64,000 nt of DNA from an uncultured Psychrobacter sp. (lineage in GTDB: Bacteria > Pseudomonadota > Gammaproteobacteria > Pseudomonadales > Moraxellaceae), in contig NZ_CANKZC010000003.1 in assembly GCF_947488565.1 (NCBI RefSeq), positions 124,001 through 188,000 on the forward strand, written 5' to 3'. The position numbers were made by a program, and so were the translations under genes. Each line of letters starts with the position of its first letter. The first letter of the stretch is position 1. Under the pieces are notes generated by a model, which worked only from the letters and a program-made list of their open reading frames with translations, searched no databases and was not told the DNA's origin. This document shows positions 1 to 9,604 of this stretch, piece by piece.

Positions 1-1
1 C

Positions 2-376
2 GAGTGGAATACCAAGCAACATGGCCAATCAGGCTTGGTTGATCGTGTGCGCCGCAGTACGGTGACATTAGCAGAAGCTGAAGCTGAGACCATCAAGTTT
101 TTGAATAAGTGGGTCGATAGTGGCAAGTCGCCGATGTGCGGTAACTCCATCTGTCAAGATCGACGTTTTTTAGCGCGGCAAATGCCAGAGCTAGAAAAGT
201 TCTTCCACTATCGCAATCTTGATGTGTCATCCATTAAAGAGCTATGCTTTCGCTGGCGTCCTGATGTCTTAAAGAATTTTGAAAAAGGTGGTAGTCATTT
301 AGCGTTAGACGATATTCGCGACTCTATTCGTGAGCTTAAGCACTATCGTCAGCACTTTTTTAAACTGATGCCATAA
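2..376 (+). CDS. orn: Oligoribonuclease, C-terminal part (cut by window edge)
   Basis: The frame is open from base 2, so the start lies outside the window. The visible 124 residues match the C-terminal two thirds of oligoribonuclease, the DEDDh 3'-5' exonuclease that degrades di- to pentaribonucleotides left over from mRNA decay. Recognisable pieces are the SGLVDRV segment, [12 protein letters not shown] (containing the Exo II region), [10 protein letters not shown], and the Exo III motif around [14 protein letters not shown] with the late His and Asp. The end, [11 protein letters not shown], is where the family normally stops. A hairpin terminator follows 24 bases after the stop. Confidence 0.95.
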   Translation, partial: EWNTKQHGQSGLVDRVRRSTVTLAEAEAETIKFLNKWVDSGKSPMCGNSICQDRRFLARQMPELEKFFHYRNLDVSSIKELCFRWRPDVLKNFEKGGSHLALDDIRDSIRELKHYRQHFFKLMP

Positions 377-400
377 AGTTAAGTGGTTTTAGCATAGTCA

Positions 401-433
401 AAAAAGGGTCTGTTATTTTAATGGACCCTTTTT
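401..433 (+). terminator. Rho-independent terminator after orn
   Basis: AAAAAGGGTC and GGACCCTTTTT form a hairpin with a short loop and a T run on the plus strand. The A run on the left makes it usable from the minus strand too, so it may also stop lpxH transcription. Confidence 0.8.
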
Positions 434-606
434 ATCGTAAATAAGAGACGTCCACATATCGTCGAATCTAGATAACTCAGATACATGGCTATCCAGTCGC
501 TCAATAAAACGTTACTTTTCTTACGTGCTGTGCCTGCGCTGACAGAGGCTACGAAAATAACGTTTCATATCGCTGTACCGTTTTTATATCGAATTAACTA
601 TAGTTA

Positions 607-1452
607 TCATGCCATGAGTCGTTTAAATTCAACCAATTTAAATTCAGCTTTATTGCTATCTGAGTGTTCGTTAGCGATCACCACACCAATCACTGCGCTG
701 ACCATTGGTTTACGAGTATCGTTATTTAGCAGTCGCCAATCTCCCAGCACATAGCGTTTTTTGGTGTCGGTTGCTTGATGGATATCTGGACGATGCGTAT
801 GGCCATGTAGCAAAGCATCACTGTTAGTCACGGCTTGTATCACCGCATCATCGTTAACATCCATAATATGAGTGGCTTTATTGGCATTGTTTTGCTGGCT
901 TTTTTGACGCATTTTATCGGCTATTGCCAAACGTTTTTCTAGGGATTTATTAAGCAGATACCACTGGGTTAGACGGTTACGCATGATTTTACGAAAAAAC
1001 TGATATTTCTTATCATCAAGACAAAGCGCGTCGCCATGCTCAAGACGATAGTGTTGCTGTCCGACAGTTAAGGTATATGGCTCATCAATCAGCTCACCAC
1101 CAAATAGGTTGCAAAAAGGCTGACCCAATAAAAAATCTCGGTTGCCATGCATGACTAAAATCTCACAGCCCGCTACCCGCAATTGTTTTAATTTAACGAT
1201 AAGCGGGGTGAGCCAATGGCTTTGGCGCGCATCATCTGACAGCGTTAAATAAGCGTCATCACCAATCCAGACCTCAAACCAGTCGCCTAAGATAAACAAG
1301 CGCTTGAGGGCAGGTAGAGCAAGGCAGTCATTGAGCAGTGCTAAAAAAGCCTGCACTAAGGCAGGCTCCTCTGGCGATAAATGCAAATCGCTGATCAATA
1401 CTTGTCGCACCTCGTGAGGGCGGGTCGTTATCAGGTGATTAAACGTTTGCAT
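607..1452 (-). CDS. lpxH: UDP-2,3-diacylglucosamine pyrophosphatase LpxH
   Basis: LpxH is a peripheral inner-membrane metallophosphoesterase that hydrolyses UDP-2,3-diacylglucosamine to lipid X and UMP in lipid A synthesis. The calcineurin-like metal motifs are all visible in order: SDLHLS near residue 22, GDWFEVW near 56, GNRDFLLG near 104, and the C-terminal HGHTHRP near 217. At 281 residues it is longer than the roughly 240 of E. coli; the extra is a short N-terminal stretch and a C-terminal tail. It is encoded next to the cyclophilin gene, 56 bases downstream on the same strand, as lpxH and ppiB are in other gammaproteobacteria, so cotranscription is likely. Confidence 0.93.
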   Translation of the reverse strand: MQTFNHLITTRPHEVRQVLISDLHLSPEEPALVQAFLALLNDCLALPALKRLFILGDWFEVWIGDDAYLTLSDDARQSHWLTPLIVKLKQLRVAGCEILVMHGNRDFLLGQPFCNLFGGELIDEPYTLTVGQQHYRLEHGDALCLDDKKYQFFRKIMRNRLTQWYLLNKSLEKRLAIADKMRQKSQQNNANKATHIMDVNDDAVIQAVTNSDALLHGHTHRPDIHQATDTKKRYVLGDWRLLNNDTRKPMVSAVIGVVIANEHSDSNKAEFKLVEFKRLMA

Positions 1453-1508
1453 TTATCATAATCCTTGTCGTCTATTGTCAGACTATAAGTAAAGCTTACT
1501 TATATGAC

Positions 1509-2024
1509 TTATTTAGAAACGATGGTCGCAGAGTTGATAACCACTGGCTCTTTTGGCACATCAGCATGCATACCAAAGCGACCAGTTGGTACGCCGCGCA
1601 TTTTTTCGATGACGTCCATGCCACTAGTGACTTTACCAAATACAGTGTAGCCCCAACCTTGCATGTTTTTGCCAGAGTGGTTTAAGAAATCGTTGTCTTT
1701 GACGTTGACGAAAAACTGACTGGTCGCTGAATGCGGGTCTTGTGTACGTGCCATGGCGATGGTGCCTTTGTCGTTCTTTAGACCATTGTCCGCTTCGTTT
1801 TCGATTGGCGCATTGGTTGCTTTTTCGTTCATCTCAGCGTCCATACCGCCGCCTTGAATCATAAAGCCATCAATAATACGATGAAAAATCGTACCATCGT
1901 AATGACCAGATTTTACGTAGTTTAAAAAGTTTTCTACGGTTTTTGGCGCTTTTTCTTCGTTGAGTTCAATGACGATCGCACCCATACTGGTGTCAAGTTC
2001 TACTACTGGTGGCATGTCTACCAT
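1509..2024 (-). CDS. ppiB: Cyclophilin-type peptidyl-prolyl cis-trans isomerase (PpiB-like)
   Basis: This 171-residue protein is a single cyclophilin domain that isomerises Xaa-Pro bonds. Family signatures are [16 protein letters not shown] near residues 44-59, which holds the catalytic Arg, then TSQFFVN and GYTVFGKV. It has no signal peptide, which points to the cytoplasmic PpiB class rather than periplasmic PpiA. A ribosome-binding AAAGGAAT lies just upstream of the start. It probably forms an operon with lpxH, which follows. Confidence 0.92.
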   Translation of the reverse strand: MVDMPPVVELDTSMGAIVIELNEEKAPKTVENFLNYVKSGHYDGTIFHRIIDGFMIQGGGMDAEMNEKATNAPIENEADNGLKNDKGTIAMARTQDPHSATSQFFVNVKDNDFLNHSGKNMQGWGYTVFGKVTSGMDVIEKMRGVPTGRFGMHADVPKEPVVINSATIVSK

Positions 2025-2270
2025 GAGATATTCCTTTTTGATTGCAGCGCCTTAAATGACACTGTCAAGTGGTGGTTGAAAGTTGGTGACTAAAAGTTAT
2101 GGCTAGTCTAACGGCTTTTTTGTCGTCTGTCATGTATCAGGCTGTTAATGCGTTTGTGAAACCTGATAGAATAACGCAACGTTATCTTTTATCAGTCTTT
2201 TTTAATTTATCATTTTTAAGCGCGATGATACGCGCTATATCCTGAACACTTGCGCTAGGAGCAATGAGTA

Positions 2271-3998
2271 ATGAGTGAGCACTCAAGCAATAATGCACAA
2301 AAAAACGACTTTATTCGCAATATCATTCGTGATGATGTCAACGCGCAAAAATATCCTCAAATCGTGACACGATTTCCCCCTGAGCCAAACGGCTACTTGC
2401 ACTTGGGTCATGTCAAATCAATCTGTCTAAACTTTGGTATTGCTGAGGAGTTTGGCGGTGTCTGTAATTTGCGTTTTGATGACACCAACCCAACCGCAGA
2501 AAAACAAGACTTCATCGACAATATCGAAAACGATGTCAAATGGTTAGGATTTGAGTGGGCAGGCGAGGCGCATCATGCCTCAGGTTATTTTGATCAGCTC
2601 TATGCGTGGGCGGTGCAGCTTATCGAGCAGGGCGACGCTTATGTAGATTTGCAGTCGCCTGAACAAATCCGCGACAACCGCGGCTCATTTAATGAGGCAG
2701 GCACGCCATCACCGCAGCGTGATGCCAGTGTCGCAGAAAACTTAGCGCTTTTTGATGAGATGAAAGACGGTAAGTTCGCTGAAGGTGAGGCGGTGCTACG
2801 TGCCAAGATTGATATGGCTAGCCCCAATATGAACATGCGTGACCCTGTCATCTACCGCGTCATGCATCAATCCCATCACCAAACCGGCGATAAATGGTGC
2901 ATTTATCCGATGTATGATTTTGCCCATCCGCTCTCTGATGCGCTCGAAGGTATCACCCATTCATTGTGTACGCTGGAATTTGAAGACCATCGTCCATTCT
3001 ATGATTGGGCCGTAGAAAAAATTGGCTTTGAGGTACCGCCGCACCAGTATGAGTTTAGCCGCTTAAATGTCGATCACACTATGACCAGTAAGCGTAAGCT
3101 CAAGCAGTTGGTCGACGAAGGAGTGGTGAGTGGCTGGGATGATCCACGTATGCCGACCATCGCGGGTATGCGCCGCCGTGGTTATACGCCAGAGGGCCTG
3201 CGTGACTTTTGTGAGCGCGTTGGTGTGACTAAAGTCGACAGCGTTGTTGATTTTCGTCTATTAGAATTCAGTATCCGTCAGTCATTAGAGACGACGACCG
3301 CACGCGGTATGGCGGTGCTCAAGCCTTTAAAAGTGACGATTACGAACTTTGCGGAAGCGGTCAGCAGCTGGGAGTCACAAAAGGCCGATAGCGTCAATGC
3401 ACGCTGGGATGAAGGTGCTCAGACTCTATGGCTCAAGCAGCCAAAACATCCTAACGTCGATATGGGTGAGCGTGAGATTCCGTTTACCGAAACCCTTTAT
3501 ATCGATCAAGGCGACTATGAAATTGAGCCGCCAGCAGGTTATAAGCGCTTGTCACCAGAAAAGCCAGAAATCCGCCTGCGTAATACCTATGTGCTGGCCG
3601 TGACTGAGCATATTACTAACGATGCTGGCAATGTGACCGAGCTTAAAGCGACGATTGATCCTGCGACATTGGGCAACAACCCTGAAGGGCGCAAGGTCAA
3701 AGGCGTGATTCATTGGGTATCAGCAAGCCTTGGCGTGCCTGCGACCGTGCGTATGTATGAGCAGTTATTTAGTGTCGAGGACCCAGGTAGTGCCAGTGAT
3801 GTGCATCAAGTACTCAATCCCAATTCATTGACTGAGCTTGCAGCTGTAGTTGAGCCATCGCTCGCCAACGCTGATGCTGGCACGCGCTTTCAGTTTGAGC
3901 GTGAAGGCTACTTTATCGCCGATAGCGAGGAGCACACCAGCGACAAGCCGGTGTTTAACCAAATCGTCAGCTTACGAGACAGTTATAAGCCAGCTTAA
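2271..3998 (+). CDS. glnS: Glutaminyl-tRNA synthetase
   Basis: This class I aminoacyl-tRNA synthetase of 575 residues charges tRNA-Gln with glutamine. The HIGH motif appears in the PPEPNGYLHLGHVK segment near residue 36, and the KMSKS-like motif as MTSKRKL near residue 273. The beta-barrel anticodon-binding region fills the C-terminal third. Length agrees with the roughly 555 residues typical of GlnS. The start follows AGGAGCAATGAGTA, and a nearby out-of-frame ATG six bases upstream stops immediately. It stands alone, divergent from the cyclophilin gene. Confidence 0.97.
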   Translation: MSEHSSNNAQKNDFIRNIIRDDVNAQKYPQIVTRFPPEPNGYLHLGHVKSICLNFGIAEEFGGVCNLRFDDTNPTAEKQDFIDNIENDVKWLGFEWAGEAHHASGYFDQLYAWAVQLIEQGDAYVDLQSPEQIRDNRGSFNEAGTPSPQRDASVAENLALFDEMKDGKFAEGEAVLRAKIDMASPNMNMRDPVIYRVMHQSHHQTGDKWCIYPMYDFAHPLSDALEGITHSLCTLEFEDHRPFYDWAVEKIGFEVPPHQYEFSRLNVDHTMTSKRKLKQLVDEGVVSGWDDPRMPTIAGMRRRGYTPEGLRDFCERVGVTKVDSVVDFRLLEFSIRQSLETTTARGMAVLKPLKVTITNFAEAVSSWESQKADSVNARWDEGAQTLWLKQPKHPNVDMGEREIPFTETLYIDQGDYEIEPPAGYKRLSPEKPEIRLRNTYVLAVTEHITNDAGNVTELKATIDPATLGNNPEGRKVKGVIHWVSASLGVPATVRMYEQLFSVEDPGSASDVHQVLNPNSLTELAAVVEPSLANADAGTRFQFEREGYFIADSEEHTSDKPVFNQIVSLRDSYKPA

Positions 3999-4123
3999 TT
4001 GTCGTCTATCAAACTCGAAAGTACGATGTTTGGATTAGGGATACAAGCCAGTAGTAAGATGTGTTTGATTGTTTGATCCAATAGACATGCTCAACGACAT
4101 ATCTAAGGGAGAGTAAAGAGATT

Positions 4124-5137
4124 ATGATTAAAAAGTCGATCAATCTAGCATTGCAGGGCGGCGGTTCTCACGGCGCCTTTACTTGGGGCGTACTAGACTA
4201 TTTCATGGAAGATGGCCGAATCAGTGTAGAAGGTATCACTGGGACGAGTGCTGGAGCCATGAATGCAGCGGTATTAGCTCAAGGCTATATGGATAATGGT
4301 GCAGATGGCGCACGTGAGGCGCTTGAGCAGTTTTGGCGTCAAGTGGCTTATATGGGCATGATGAACCCCGTCAAACGTAGTCCCTTAAGTATTTTGACTG
4401 GCAAGTGGGATGTAGACGACTCACCAGCGTATCTAATGCTTGATTTATTTAGTCGGGTTGCTTCGCCTTATGATACCAACCCGTTGGATATCAACCCGCT
4501 ACGTGATCTAGTTGAGTCTACCATCGATTTTGAAAAGGTCAGAGCATGTAGCAAGTTAAAGCTATTTGTGGCGGCAACCAACGTGCATACGGGCAAAATA
4601 AAGGTATTCAATCGTGAAGAGCTGACCGCAGACATGATTTTAGCTTCGGCATGTCTGCCTTCTTATTTTCAAGCGGTTGAAATCAATGGCATACCGTATT
4701 GGGACGGTGGTTATGTTGGTAATCCACCTTTGTATCCTTTGTTTCGTACCACCAAGTCTCAAGATATTATGATTGTGCAGATTAACCCTATTGAACGCAA
4801 TGAAACCCCAACAAGTGCTATAGAGATACAGAACCGTATTAATGAGATTTCGTTCAACTCTTCTTTGTTAAGAGAGTTACGAGCGATTGATTTTGTGACC
4901 CGTCAGCTGCAAGAAAACAATTTGGATAAGGAGCGCTATTCTAAAGTATTCTTACACCGTGTTGAAGCCACCGAACAAATCAATCCACTGTCAGCGTCTA
5001 GTAAAATAAATTCTGAATGGGTGTTTTTAACGCACCTGCGTGATATTGGCCGCGAATCTGCAAAAGCCTTTCTTGATCAACACTATGAGGGGTTAGGTCA
5101 ACAGTCTACCTTAGATTTACGCCGTGAATTTTTATAA
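4124..5137 (+). CDS. Patatin-like phospholipase
   Basis: The 337-residue protein carries the patatin serine-aspartate dyad: an oxyanion-hole GGGSHGAF near residue 12, the nucleophile elbow GTSAG near residue 40, and DGG near residue 198. Such enzymes are acyl hydrolases acting on membrane lipids. There is no obvious signal peptide or outer-membrane barrel, so it looks like a soluble, cytoplasmic or peripherally bound member rather than a secreted ExoU or PlpD type. The physiological substrate cannot be read from sequence. It is transcribed alone and is followed by a good terminator. Confidence 0.88.
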   Translation: MIKKSINLALQGGGSHGAFTWGVLDYFMEDGRISVEGITGTSAGAMNAAVLAQGYMDNGADGAREALEQFWRQVAYMGMMNPVKRSPLSILTGKWDVDDSPAYLMLDLFSRVASPYDTNPLDINPLRDLVESTIDFEKVRACSKLKLFVAATNVHTGKIKVFNREELTADMILASACLPSYFQAVEINGIPYWDGGYVGNPPLYPLFRTTKSQDIMIVQINPIERNETPTSAIEIQNRINEISFNSSLLRELRAIDFVTRQLQENNLDKERYSKVFLHRVEATEQINPLSASSKINSEWVFLTHLRDIGRESAKAFLDQHYEGLGQQSTLDLRREFL

Positions 5138-5202
5138 ATAAGTTATATAAGTTAAAGTATTGCCGTTATAGATTAAGCTCGACAATAGTAGTTTGCAATT
5201 GT

Positions 5203-5237
5203 GCCTATTTCTAGTACGCTAGAGATGGGCTTTTTTG
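5203..5237 (+). terminator. Rho-independent terminator after patatin gene
   Basis: GCCTATTTCTAG and CTAGAGATGGGC form a long stem with a TACG loop, followed by six T. The remaining bases up to the peroxiredoxin gene (about 5238-5449) hold only its AT-rich leader; no gene is seen there. Confidence 0.8.
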
Positions 5238-5449
5238 TGCATAAGTATAATTTAGTCTATACTAACTTGCTTAGAGACAAATGGAATAACCGCATTACAA
5301 TCCGTCACAAGACATTCATAACCAGTTTGTTAATATAAAATAGAATGCTTACTGACGCTAGCCGAGTCGTTGTTTATCGGCTATGTCTACGATAATAACA
5401 GAGCGCCTTGAGACATTTTAGCGCTCATCACTAATACAAGGAATTAAGT

Positions 5450-6088
5450 ATGGCACATTTACGTCTAGGTGACGCTGCACCAAATTTTGACGCTGTAACC
5501 ACAGATGGTGATATTAATTTTTATGATTGGGCAGGGGATAGCTGGGTTGTATTGTTCTCGCATCCTGCAGACTATACGCCAGTTTGTACGACTGAGCTTG
5601 GACGTACCGCAGCACTGGGCGGAGAGTTCCAAAAACGTAACGTCAAACCCATTGCGCTGTCAGTTGATGATTTAGAAGATCATAAAGGCTGGGTGGGTGA
5701 TATTGAAGAGACTCAGGGTACGGCGGTCAATTTCCCTATCATCGCGGACTCAGATCGTACTGTCGCCAATCTTTATGACATGATTCATCCAAACGCTGAT
5801 AATACTGCCACAGTTAGAAGCGTCTTTATTATCGATCCAAACAAAAAAGTACGCTTAACACTAACTTATCCTGCCAGCTGTGGTCGTAACTTTGATGAAA
5901 TCGTTCGAATCATCGATGCGCTACAGTTATCCGATGAATACAATATTGCGACGCCTGTGGACTGGCAAGATGGTGACGACGTTATTATTCCACCAAGCGT
6001 CAAGAATGAAGATATCGCCGCCAACTACCCTAAAGGACATACAGAAATCAAGCCATATCTACGTACCACACCTGCACCAAATAAATAA
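5450..6088 (+). CDS. 1-Cys peroxiredoxin (Prx6 family)
   Basis: This 212-residue thiol peroxidase reduces hydrogen peroxide and organic hydroperoxides. The active site PADYTPVCTTE holds the peroxidatic Cys near residue 46. The long C-terminal domain and the YPASCGRNFDEI segment place it in the Prx6 / 1-Cys group. In that segment most relatives, as I recall, have Thr where this protein has Cys, giving a second cysteine that could act in resolution. The ribosome-binding site AAGGAATTAAGT is clear. A glutathione S-transferase gene follows after a terminator, and glutathione/GST partners are known to recycle Prx6 enzymes. Confidence 0.92.
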   Translation: MAHLRLGDAAPNFDAVTTDGDINFYDWAGDSWVVLFSHPADYTPVCTTELGRTAALGGEFQKRNVKPIALSVDDLEDHKGWVGDIEETQGTAVNFPIIADSDRTVANLYDMIHPNADNTATVRSVFIIDPNKKVRLTLTYPASCGRNFDEIVRIIDALQLSDEYNIATPVDWQDGDDVIIPPSVKNEDIAANYPKGHTEIKPYLRTTPAPNK

Positions 6089-6130
6089 GCTAAGTGCTAT
6101 AGTCCGGTTAAATCACAGATTAAAACCCAA

Positions 6131-6163
6131 AACCTCATAACGTAAAGTTATGAGGTTTTTTAC
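6131..6163 (+). terminator. Rho-independent terminator after peroxiredoxin gene
   Basis: AACCTCATAAC and GTTATGAGGTT form a near-perfect hairpin followed by TTTTT. Confidence 0.85.
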
Positions 6164-6251
6164 TAATATGCTGACAAGTATTAATAAGGCTTTGCTATGA
6201 TAACTATAGTAGGCTATAACTAGTATTAATCACCCTTCCACGGAGTTTGCC

Positions 6252-6908
6252 ATGAAGACATTGTATGTAACTCGTACTGCCCCTAATCCACGTAAAGCAC
6301 TTATTTTACTAGCCTCAAAAGGTATCGACGTTGATGATATGGATGACATAAATGTCGTAGATATCGATTTTGCAGCCAATGAGCAGATGTCAGACGCTTT
6401 TACCCAAATGAATCCTATGCAAACAGTACCAGTATTAACCCTAGATGATGGTACTGTGCTTAATGACTCTCAAGCGGTTTGCGAATACCTTGATCGCGTC
6501 TATGGTGAGCGCTCAGTGATGGGCAATGACGTGGTACAACGTGCACAAGTCTGCTCTATGCGCCGTATCGCTGAGTTTGAAGTTTTATACAACCTTATGC
6601 TGGCATTTCAACACAGTCATCCCTCTAAAGCCCAGCGCGTTGAGCAAGTACCAGAGTTTGTAACACCGTCTATAAACCGTGCAATCAAAGCACTGTCTTA
6701 TTTTGAAAAAGCATTAGATGGTCATGAGTACTTAGTGGGGGAGCAACTAAGCTTTGCTGATATTGTGCTATATTTAGGATTAGATTTTGGCAAGATTCTT
6801 AAGGTTAATCCTAATGAGCAAGGAGAAAATTTAGCGCGCTTTTATCAAATGATGAATGAGCGTTTTAATATCAAAAAAACGGCCAAACCTACAAAGAATT
6901 GCAGCTAA
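6252..6908 (+). CDS. Glutathione S-transferase family protein
   Basis: The 218-residue protein has the two-domain GST fold: an N-terminal thioredoxin-like half ending with the NPMQTVPVLTLDDGTVLNDSQAVCEYL block (cis-Pro and the Gln/Ser that contact the gamma-Glu of glutathione), and an all-helical C-terminal half with the LVGEQLSFADIVLY N-capping-box region. The N-terminal TRTAPNPRKALILL contains a likely catalytic Thr or Ser. The substrate is not predictable. It may recycle the neighbouring peroxiredoxin, but that is inference from position only. Confidence 0.88.
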   Translation: MKTLYVTRTAPNPRKALILLASKGIDVDDMDDINVVDIDFAANEQMSDAFTQMNPMQTVPVLTLDDGTVLNDSQAVCEYLDRVYGERSVMGNDVVQRAQVCSMRRIAEFEVLYNLMLAFQHSHPSKAQRVEQVPEFVTPSINRAIKALSYFEKALDGHEYLVGEQLSFADIVLYLGLDFGKILKVNPNEQGENLARFYQMMNERFNIKKTAKPTKNCS

Positions 6909-6948
6909 AAAAGCTCGGTATAACGCTATATTTTATGCAACATTCAAT

Positions 6949-6984
6949 AATGGATAGTTAAGAGATTGACTATCCATTGTTATT
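6949..6984 (+). terminator. Terminator-like hairpin after GST gene
   Basis: AATGGATAGT and ACTATCCATT form a perfect 10-bp stem with a 10-base loop, followed by GTTATTT. Confidence 0.6.
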
Positions 6985-7175
6985 TGGAAGAATAATACGG
7001 ACAGTTATATGTGAATATAAGAAAGTACCAAATAATAAAATTAAACATTTAGTTACATAAGGTAACGTAGTTATTCTTACAGTAGTTATACTATTTGATA
7101 TCGTTCATATCACCTGATAAAAGAAACCGAATACTTGTAAGCAAGTTTAAATAACTGTCGTAAGAGAGATGTAAC

Positions 7176-8042
7176 ATGGTAAGTAAAATTTTAAAATTCT
7201 CTTTGCTGCCAAGTTTGCTAGCATCTAGCTTAGCGTTAACTGCCTGTAATAATACTTCAACCAATAATAATTCAAGCGATACTACTGTAGAAAACGCGGC
7301 TATCAATACTGATGCTCAATCAACACTTACTACTCAAAAACTTAGTGCTGAAGAAAAAATGAGTGCCAAGCTTGCTCGTTACCGCTGGACATTGGATACT
7401 GCAACTGATGCCGATACCCAGCCGATAACATCGTTAATGGATATTAACAACCAAGTTGTTTTAAACTTTAACAAATATCAAGGACAAAATACCATCAGCT
7501 ATAGTGTAGGCTGCAATACTGTTAATGCTGTTTATCAGCTGCAAGACAATATACTGATGACTGAAGATGGTATGGGTACAAAAATGCTGTGTAATGATTT
7601 GAATACAGCTGAGAATAAACTAAATGAGTTAATGCAAAGTGAAAGCCAGCTAAGTTTGACAAATGAGGCGCCTCCAACCCTTACTCAAATCACAAGCGAC
7701 AGCACTACTCTCGTTTGGAGAGGTAGAATGACAGCGCAAGCAAAATATAATAGTAGAGGTGAAACAATATTTTGGGCAGTGGACGCAAACACAAAACTTT
7801 GTCCTAATGATAAGGCGCAAAGTTGTTTACAAGTAAAACCTATTACCTATGATGATCAAGGTATTAAGATAGACGAAGGTGAGTGGACAGCGTTCAAAGG
7901 TAATATTGAGGGTTATGAGCATAACCCTGGTCATGATGAAATATTGCGCTTACAGCGTTATAAGCTTGCAGCGGATGGCGACACAGATACAAAGTATGCT
8001 TACGTGCTTGATATGGTGATAGAAAGTTCGGTACCCAGTTAA
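7176..8042 (+). CDS. Lipoprotein with META and DUF4377 domains
   Basis: The N-terminus has a signal sequence ending in a lipobox (LALTAC), so the mature protein should start at Cys24 and be lipid-anchored. A Ser/Asn/Thr-rich linker follows. Residues about 65-165 resemble a META/HslJ domain: the YRWTLD strand, the YSVGCNTVNAVYQ block and the MTEDGMGTKMLC block with paired cysteines. The last 110 residues resemble DUF4377 (GEWTAFKGNIEGYEHNPGHDEILRLQRY). Envelope-stress or metal-related roles are suggested for such proteins, but the function here is unknown. It is a single-gene unit between terminators. Confidence 0.82.
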   Translation: MVSKILKFSLLPSLLASSLALTACNNTSTNNNSSDTTVENAAINTDAQSTLTTQKLSAEEKMSAKLARYRWTLDTATDADTQPITSLMDINNQVVLNFNKYQGQNTISYSVGCNTVNAVYQLQDNILMTEDGMGTKMLCNDLNTAENKLNELMQSESQLSLTNEAPPTLTQITSDSTTLVWRGRMTAQAKYNSRGETIFWAVDANTKLCPNDKAQSCLQVKPITYDDQGIKIDEGEWTAFKGNIEGYEHNPGHDEILRLQRYKLAADGDTDTKYAYVLDMVIESSVPS

Positions 8043-8074
8043 ATACAGTAGCTTAAAAAGCAAAACATGGCCAT

Positions 8075-8113
8075 AAAAAGCACGTGCCTATATAATAGCG
8101 CGTGCTTTTTGTT
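8075..8113. terminator. Bidirectional terminator between the lipoprotein gene and ruvC
   Basis: AAAAAGCACG and CGTGCTTTTTG flank an 18-base loop. The A and T runs on either side let it serve both convergent genes. Confidence 0.75.
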
Positions 8114-8173
8114 TAATGGTTACCGATATTACAATGTGTTGCTTGATCGCTCATATATAGGACAAACAAGTGC

Positions 8174-8758
8174 TTAACGCAAATTCCCCAAGTCCTCTTC
8201 GGTTAGACGCCAGCGGCCCTTTTTCTTAGAAGCACCGCGTCCACGCATAGAGCTATTGAGCAGTAATTTGTTCATCGAATGACTAGAATGCGCATGGCAG
8301 ATGGCACAAGCTAGGCCATCAGCAGCATCTGCTTGTGGCACCACATCTAAAGATAGTATTCGACAAACCATTTCTTGTACTTGCTCTTTAGCTGCTGCAC
8401 CGTAACCGCAAACTGCTTGTTTGATTTGACGGGCGGTATATTCTGATACTTCCAAATCCAACGCGACCATTGCTGCAATAGCAGCGCCGCGAGCTTGCCC
8501 AAGCTTGAGCGCAGAGTCGGGGTTTTCTGCCATAAATACTTGCTCAATAGCAGCATAAATAGGTTCATTGGCATATTTTAGATGATACTGGGTAATACGA
8601 GTTAGGCCATTGAAGATACGCTTGAGACGTTCAGGCATCTCTTTTGTGTCAGTACGGATAGTACCTGCATCAATATAAGTTAGCTTGTCGCCCGTTTGCT
8701 GAATAACTCCGTAGCCCGTCATACGTGAGCCAGGATCAATGCCTATAATAATTGTCAT
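8174..8758 (-). CDS. ruvC: Crossover junction endodeoxyribonuclease RuvC
   Basis: RuvC resolves Holliday junctions with RuvAB. The first catalytic Asp is in [15 protein letters not shown] at the N-terminus, the Glu in AAIEQVF, and the last acidic pair in [13 protein letters not shown] place the start at 8758, giving 194 residues, because the frame can open seven codons earlier at 8779 without a ribosome-binding site, while GACGGAAT lies ahead of 8758. The C-terminal 25 residues are a basic tail ([13 protein letters not shown]) beyond the usual end near 173. ruvC is separated from ruvAB, which lie at 24.6-26.4 kb. Confidence 0.94.
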   Translation of the reverse strand: MTIIIGIDPGSRMTGYGVIQQTGDKLTYIDAGTIRTDTKEMPERLKRIFNGLTRITQYHLKYANEPIYAAIEQVFMAENPDSALKLGQARGAAIAAMVALDLEVSEYTARQIKQAVCGYGAAAKEQVQEMVCRILSLDVVPQADAADGLACAICHAHSSHSMNKLLLNSSMRGRGASKKKGRWRLTEEDLGNLR

Positions 8759-8901
8759 AGTATTCCGTCTTGCTTTCATTTTTTTATGGCTTAAAAATCA
8801 ACCTCAAGTTTGATAGTATAGCAATCAATCCCCATATACATGACATGTTAACCATTTTAATTTTATGGTGCTTAATTTTTTATTTGATAGGATGACACTT
8901 T

Positions 8902-9522
8902 ATGGGTCAGATAGTTGGTATTGCCATCGTTTGGTTTATTATTGAGATGCTGATATGGTATTTGCTTGCTCAATTTATGAGTGGCTGGCTTGTGTTTATG
9001 TGGTTTATTGTCGCTGCTGTCATTGGTATTTCTCTTATTCGTAAAGGCATGTCGGCTCTTAATCCGATGGCTCAGCAGATGAAGGCAGGAGGTATGATGA
9101 ACCCTGCCATGCGTCCGCAAGAATCGACGATGCTCAAAAGTGTGGCAATGGCGGCGGCTGGAATTTTACTATTAATTCCAGGTATTATTAGCGATGTGTT
9201 AGCGTTGCTCGTGGTACTACCTCCTGTCCAGAAGAAGCTCAAAGATGTAGCCAATAACTACGTCATGAATAATCAACAAAAAATGATGGAGATGATGGCC
9301 AAACAGATGGGTGGGCAAATGGGTGGTCAAAACCCGTTCGGTGGGATGGGTGGTCAAAACCCGTTCGGCGGTGCAGGTGGGATGGGTAGTCAAAACCCAT
9401 TTGGACAACAGCAACAGAATCCATTTGGTGATGTGTTCAAACAACATACCACGGTCGATGGTACGGCTAAAAATATTCCAAAAGATGTCAAGAAAATTAC
9501 TAAGTCTGCCAATGATGAATAG
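8902..9522 (+). CDS. fxsA: FxsA-family membrane protein
   Basis: The first 125 residues match the FxsA family of small inner-membrane proteins: two N-terminal membrane segments (about 5-25 and 28-47), then another hydrophobic stretch at about 78-102 with the IPGIISDVLALLVVLPPV signature. E. coli FxsA overproduction relieves exclusion of phage T7 by the F plasmid; the normal role is unknown. The C-terminal region is low complexity, built of four (G)GQNPFG-type repeats, then a charged tail. The start follows GATAGGATGACACTTT. Confidence 0.85.
   Translation: MGQIVGIAIVWFIIEMLIWYLLAQFMSGWLVFMWFIVAAVIGISLIRKGMSALNPMAQQMKAGGMMNPAMRPQESTMLKSVAMAAAGILLLIPGIISDVLALLVVLPPVQKKLKDVANNYVMNNQQKMMEMMAKQMGGQMGGQNPFGGMGGQNPFGGAGGMGSQNPFGQQQQNPFGDVFKQHTTVDGTAKNIPKDVKKITKSANDE
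9311..9425 (+). repeat. In-frame repeats encoding GGQNPFG units in the fxsA-like gene
   Basis: The block GGTGGTCAAAACCCGTTCGG occurs twice almost exactly, then twice in degraded form (CAAAACCCATTTGG, CAGAATCCATTTGG). The repeats are coding and would be prone to slippage. Confidence 0.8.
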
Positions 9523-9565
9523 TTTTTTAATCGGTAAATAAGAGATTAGTTAACGATCAGACATA

Positions 9566-9603
9566 AGAAAAGCCCCCTTGTTCAATAAACAAAGGGGCTT
9601 TCG
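9566..9603. terminator. Bidirectional terminator between fxsA-like gene and 6S RNA
   Basis: AAAGCCCCCTTGTTC and AACAAAGGGGCTTT form a strong stem with A and T runs on either side. It ends the fxsA-like transcript on the plus strand and the 6S RNA on the minus strand. Confidence 0.85.
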
Positions 9604-9604
9604 A

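Noticed and set aside
485..754. 89-codon plus-strand open frame
   Set aside because: It overlaps the 3' end of lpxH on the other strand, has no ribosome-binding site and looks like no family; treated as a shadow.
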